A stretch of 64,000 nt of DNA from Calliphora vicina (lineage: Eukaryota > Arthropoda > Insecta > Diptera > Calliphoridae), in contig NC_088783.1 in NCBI RefSeq assembly GCF_958450345.1, positions 21,021,701 through 21,085,700 on the forward strand, in the 5' to 3' direction. Below, one piece after another: positions 60,426 to 64,000 of this stretch (position 1 is its first letter; the number at the start of each line of letters is the position of its first letter). Below the pieces are notes generated by a model that did not search any database, was not told where the DNA came from, and saw only the letters and a list, made by a program, of their open reading frames with translations. Both the position numbers and the translations under genes were made by a program.

Positions 60426-60588
60426 ACTGTCAAAGTTCGGAAGTCAATTTTTAAAATTGGATGACCCTTTATAAATAACATTTCGTAGCATATGATTTCA
60501 GATTGTTCAACTTCCTAAACATTATCCGATTTAGCTCAAAGTTTCGGCATTTAGTTTTTAGATGACGAAGAACAATAGACCTTGGGAG

Positions 60589-61310
60589 TAGAGATGCCAA
60601 ACGGGTAATCCCGAAGCCCGGGATTTTCGGGATTTTCCAAATCCTGTTTTCCATAAATAGGGGAAATCGTAATTTTTGTGTGCATTTTTCATGCATTTTG
60701 ACATTCTACATGCCCGAATATCGGAAAGTGATGTTCCACAAAGTTGTTAAGCTCAACTCCTGCTACAACATAGTTAATAAAGAAAAGCGGTATTTTTGAT
60801 TTTCCTTGAATGGGGCTCTGGAAAATCAATTCTTCACTTTTTTTTGTATGTTATCTAACTAACAAAACTCAATTTAAATCCTCTTCAAACTAAATTGATT
60901 TTATCTCAGATGAGGAGCTCGAACAAAATCAAAATATTTCGATTGCTCAAAGGCTAAAAGAGTTATAATGTAGATTTACAAACTTTCAAAAGAAAAAGAT
61001 CATTTTATTTCTGAAGGAACAATAGGAAAATACTTGCAGATTTGTTATAAGTATTTGCAAACGGGTTAACCAATGCGAAAGATGTTTTTCGGCAGCAGTA
61101 TACGTCGTTCCAGAATGGCAGATGAAACCATATATGCAATAGTATGCTTTTTAGTGTCTAATAAAAATTAATTGCTAAAAAAAAAATTTACTTTCAATTG
61201 TAAAGACATAATTATGTACGTTTCTTTCTTATAATTTTCGGGATTTCGGGATTCTTTACCAAATCCCTTACCCCGGGATTTTCAAAAAGCAGTCCCGATT
61301 AGCATCTCTA
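60589..61310 (+). mobile_element. hAT relic, TAGAGATGCC ends
   Basis: 722 bp with ends TAGAGATGCCAAACGGG and, read from the right, TAGAGATGCTAATCGGG. Flanked by octamers CTTGGGAG and CTTCAGAG, five of eight identical, consistent with an aged 8-bp duplication. GGGATTTTCGGGATT words near both ends. Carries a hAT C-terminal domain relic. Confidence 0.7.
61060..61175 (+). pseudogene. hAT transposase C-terminal relic
   Basis: Reads QCERCFSAAVYV and, after a one-frame shift near 61105, RRSRMADETIYAIVCFL. The hAT dimerisation consensus is xxERxFSxAG...xxRRxRLxxExxxALxFLKxN, so family membership is clear and the frameshift lies between the two motifs. Upstream DDE parts are absent; only about 40 residues remain. 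Differs from the APVTSVDVERTF relics, so it comes from another hAT lineage. Confidence 0.8.
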
Positions 61311-61352
61311 CTTCAGAGCAACATCGAAATGTGCCAAATAAGAGCCACCCTA

Positions 61353-62170
61353 GTATACGAATTCTCACATAAGTACATACTGTATATGTTTTTGAAAAAG
61401 TACTCACTTGTGCTTCTAATAAAAAATTATACATAATCATTCTAGTATGTTTGTGTAGAAACATGTATGGTTAGAAGTTCTATATAGATGTGTGAAAGTA
61501 TATGGCCAATATTTCAAATTTTTTTAAGGGTACTTTACAATTTTCCGGTTTTTTTTTCCAGTTTTTCCCTTTAAAAATTTGTTTGTTTGTTTGTTGTTTA
61601 TTTTCAAGAACATCTTTCAATGTTATTTTTTATTTTTTTTGTGTGTTTCAACCAATTTTAAATTTTGAGCAATAGACATATTGATGTTAACTATTTATGA
61701 GAGGAAAACAACAATAAGGAAAATTTGTTTTCCAAAATATGTTTATTTTAGAGAGTTTTAGTTTCATTGTATGTACTATATGTATCTATGTTTATATTGT
61801 ATTTTTGTGCAAGTATATCCCAGCTGTGTTGTTTGTATGTATTTCTATGTTGGCCAAATATTGTGTGATATTTTGAAAAATTTGTATTGACATTGATGGA
61901 AAGACGTCTTTTCTTCTTTCTTTTTTTTTTGGTATACATGAAGGGTTATTTGATTTGGAACAATGTGAAAAACATGTATGTACTATGTATGATGGGTGAT
62001 AAAGTGTCATAATCGGTTAAATATTTGTTAACAAATTTAACATCTTCAATATGATTTTATTATTATACTGATTTTCAGTTGAAAAATATCAAGGAAATAT
62101 AAAAAATAGACAAATTTTAAAATTAGTTTATTAAAAATCCTTATAATTTATTACACGATGAAAACATATA
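61353..62170. other. Unassigned AT-rich sequence
   Basis: No gene or element recognised. A GTTT run lies near 61580. Confidence 0.4.
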
Positions 62171-62470
62171 TACACGCAGAGAAAAAATATGGTTTTACAA
62201 GTTTTTTGTTCACTGAAATTATGTATATGATCACGGTAACCATAATATGTTTATGTTACGATTCACATGATTGCAGCAATCATATATATGATTGTAGTAA
62301 TTAAGTATATTTTTATGATGTAATACTTCACCATATTGTGTTGTTCTCCAATTATAGTTATCATACTCTGAAAACAACATAATATGATATAATGATTCAT
62401 CAAGAACATAATTATCATAAACATATATTTATTTACTATAATCATATATATGATTGCTACAATGAAAGAT
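62171..62470. mobile_element. Palindromic MITE, relative of 17482-17749
   Basis: Starts TA then CACGCAGAGAAAAAATATG. ACGATTCACATGATTG (62260) and CAATCATATATATGATTG recur, inverted around a centre near 62360. Right end truncated at about 62466. Confidence 0.55.
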
Positions 62471-62528
62471 AACAATGGATGATAACTAAAAATATCAGTC
62501 GCCAGCCATAGGCATCTCACATGGCTTA

Positions 62529-62728
62529 AGGCAGGGTCACACATGACAAATATTTGATGAAAAAGACGTAACCACTAAATAAAATACATTTGAATTCTTT
62601 TATTTATTACAAAAACTTATTTTACGTAGGATGATTCCATACAAAAAAGTAAACACGTCGAACAAATTTGTGCTAATAAAAGTGGTTACGCTTTTTTGAG
62701 CAAATATTTGCCATGTGTGACCGTACCT
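62529..62728. mobile_element. PIF/Harbinger-like MITE, 200 bp
   Basis: Flanked by TTA (62526-62528, 62729-62731). Inverted ends of about 47 bp: AGGCAGGGTCACACATGACA on the left and, from the right, AGGTACGGTCACACATGGCA, both continuing AATATTTG ... CGTAACCACT. The 3-bp TTA duplication suggests PIF/Harbinger. No coding. Confidence 0.65.
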
Positions 62729-62814
62729 TTAGTGTTTTCAATTTTAAATTATCACTTCGGTATGAGAAAGCTTTGCTTACAATCGGGTGCATACATGTGC
62801 AGTTGCCACGGCAT

Positions 62815-63000
62815 AAATCCATGAATTAGGTTACAAGTTGCTCCCCCATACACCCTATCCTCCGGATTTAGCACCGAGTAACTATTTGTTGTTTCCAAAC
62901 CTGAAGAAATAGCTTGGCGTCAACGATGAAATCAAATCTTATTGAAGGGATAAACAAATTGGAAAAAAGTTGAACAAAGGAGAAAAATAAAAAGATTTTT
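62815..63000 (+). pseudogene. mariner transposase C-terminal relic, + strand
   Basis: Reads YKLLPHTPYPPDLAPSNYLLFPNLKK, then a stop, then LGVNDEIKS, followed by a degraded tail. The PPYSPDLAPSDYYLFPNLKKWLG motif with the third catalytic aspartate is characteristic of mariner. Only the last third of the transposase remains. Opposite in strand to the other mariner relics of the window and of a different subtype (FPNLKK rather than FRSMQ). No inverted ends found. Confidence 0.8.
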
Positions 63001-63224
63001 TATTCAAAAACCAGTTTTTCATTAAAAAGTCACGGATTTATTGACCGATTGGGTATTCAAAACCAACCATTTCTTATCAACTAAGAATATTTAAGGAAAA
63101 CTTCATCCCCATAAGTCCTTCTCTGTAGGTCCTATCGTGCCTTCAACAGATGGACGGACGATCGGACATAGCTATATCGTCTTAGAATTTCAAAAGTACC
63201 CAGAATATTCGATGACAAAACTGC

Positions 63225-64000
63225 GCTAAGAACGAATCAAGCTTATTTCGGATATACTGTTCTGAAGTGATGCGTATCCCAGAGAGAGCATTCTGCATCG
63301 ATCGAAACAAGTAATAATCGGAAGGTGTAAGGTGTGGACTATAATGGATCTATTTTTAATCGCAAGTAATGATTTTGTGCAAAAATGATTTTCTTTTATA
63401 GCTTTCAAGCATAATTTCAGACATGTAAAATCGTTTTTCAAGGTATCTCGGCACTGTGGTTCCAAATCAAAATCTAGGTGGACAAACTAAGACAAACTAA
63501 GTTTTTGAGGCAGCTGACAATCTGCTCTCCTCCAATACAAATGGGTTTTTCAATTGAACATTTCGTTTTCTCGACAGAAGCGCCAGAAGTTCAACAAATT
63601 TTGAATCATATTTTCGTTAATTTTTTTTAATATTTTACTGGTTTACTAAATTAGATATATCTCAATGGTTTTACCATATAGAAATTCATACTTCAAAACA
63701 TAGATACATACTTTTGGAATCGGAGATGCCAATTCTATATAAAAAGAGCGCCAAATAATTTTGTCCACCTATATTTTGATTTGGAACCACAGTGCTCGGC
63801 TTCAATTCGTATGGTACCAAATTTCCCTGCTTTTGCATGAATTCTGCTGATCGCAAACATTAGCTATGTGAGTAGCTCCCACTGATTTTGCAAACTCTTG
63901 TTGAGTATGACAACAATCTTCATTGAGTAATCCTTCCAATTTTTGGTCTTCAAACATTTTTGGCTGGCCTGGGCGATCTTTGTCTTCCGTGTCAAAATCA
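63225..64000 (-). pseudogene. mariner transposase relic, truncated by window end
   Basis: - strand, N-terminal side at 64000-63800: FDTEDKDRPGQPKMFEDQKLEG then QQEFAKSVG and KQGNLVPYELKP. After the inserted Transib-like element it continues at 63446-63345 with MSEIMLESYKRKSFLHKIITCD, the first catalytic aspartate, followed at once by a stop. A deletion then joins to the C-terminal SGY...QSISEISLIRS part (63310-63225). Same family as 58501-59475. Continues beyond 64000. Confidence 0.85.
63452..63794. mobile_element. Transib-like non-autonomous element, 343 bp
   Basis: Inserted in the mariner relic with a perfect 5-bp duplication CTCGG (63447-63451, 63795-63799). The inverted ends of 35 bp differ at one position and begin CACTGTGGTTCCAAATCAAA. 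Heptamer-like CACTGTG ends plus a GC-rich 5-bp duplication are the Transib signature, related to V(D)J signals. The interior is AT-rich and non-coding. Confidence 0.65.

Larger units (their letters stand above)
60134..61350. mobile_element. TA-flanked mariner-type deletion derivative with nested hAT
   Basis: Flanked by TA (60132-60133, 61351-61352). The left end GGGTCGTTCTTATTTTGCA is matched, inverted, by the right end (GGGTGGCTCTTATTTGGCA). The inverted repeats continue inside as AAGGTCTA ... CTTC ... ATCTAAAAAC ... AAATCGGATAA on the left (60160-60232) and right (60524-60585). A transposase scrap sits between. A hAT (60589-61310) has landed in the right inverted repeat. Confidence 0.7.

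Noticed and set aside
1..64000. tRNA, rRNA or an intact host gene
   Set aside because: I saw no tRNA-type A/B box pair with cloverleaf potential, no rRNA-like conserved block, and no chain of exons with protein similarity. A gene finder and RNA-seq mapping could overturn this.

Overview
The window looks like nuclear DNA of a higher fly (Diptera; a calyptrate fly is my guess from the repeat types, not proven). It is very AT-rich and full of T/A runs and minisatellites. It carries relics of Tc1/mariner, mariner, hAT, foldback, Helentron-like and possibly Transib elements. I found no intact host protein-coding gene, rRNA or tRNA. Every open reading frame is short (under 100 codons), and the recognisable protein similarity is all to decayed transposases. 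The best reading is intergenic DNA or, more likely, the inside of a long intron: a textbook-like recursive-splice (ratchet) motif on the + strand occurs in both copies of a duplicated segment.

Layout: (1) Bases 1-25585 and 26417-about 51420 are two direct copies of one segment of about 26 kb. The copies differ by scattered substitutions, indels and transposon presence/absence up to 15262 / 41134. From 15263 / 41135 they are practically identical for about 10.2 kb: I noticed one substitution and one 19-bp minisatellite-unit difference. (2) The duplication junction (25585/25586) lies inside one arm of a foldback-like inverted-repeat element. Only the downstream copy has the complete element (50718-53230). 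A 31-bp minisatellite (25597-26258) lies between the copies. (3) From 53258 to 64000 is single-copy flank: a GTACTTTTTAT minisatellite, plain AT-rich DNA, a striking 11-bp satellite (56087-56830), two mariner relics on the - strand, a mariner relic on the + strand, nested TA-insertion and hAT elements (60134-61350), a PIF/Harbinger-like MITE and a Transib-like element (63452-63794).

Within each copy the order is: intron-like DNA with the ratchet motif; a 19-bp minisatellite interrupted by a TA-flanked MITE rich in CCGGTTAACCGG; a hAT-like element holding a second hAT, which holds a Helentron-like insert; intron-like DNA; a mariner relic broken by a Tc1-like element (in copy 1 this is broken again by hAT within hAT, a four-level nest) and by a Transib-like element; several MITEs; a second mariner-type transposase relic broken by two MITEs; a long palindromic MITE; a Tc1-like element with perfect terminal repeats; a second 19-bp minisatellite; AT-rich DNA; and the foldback arm.

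No genes cooperate here in any pathway I can identify. The interest lies in the duplication history, the nested transposons, which date one another, and possible long-intron splicing signals. Coordinates of relics without clear ends are approximate. All identity statements come from reading by eye.
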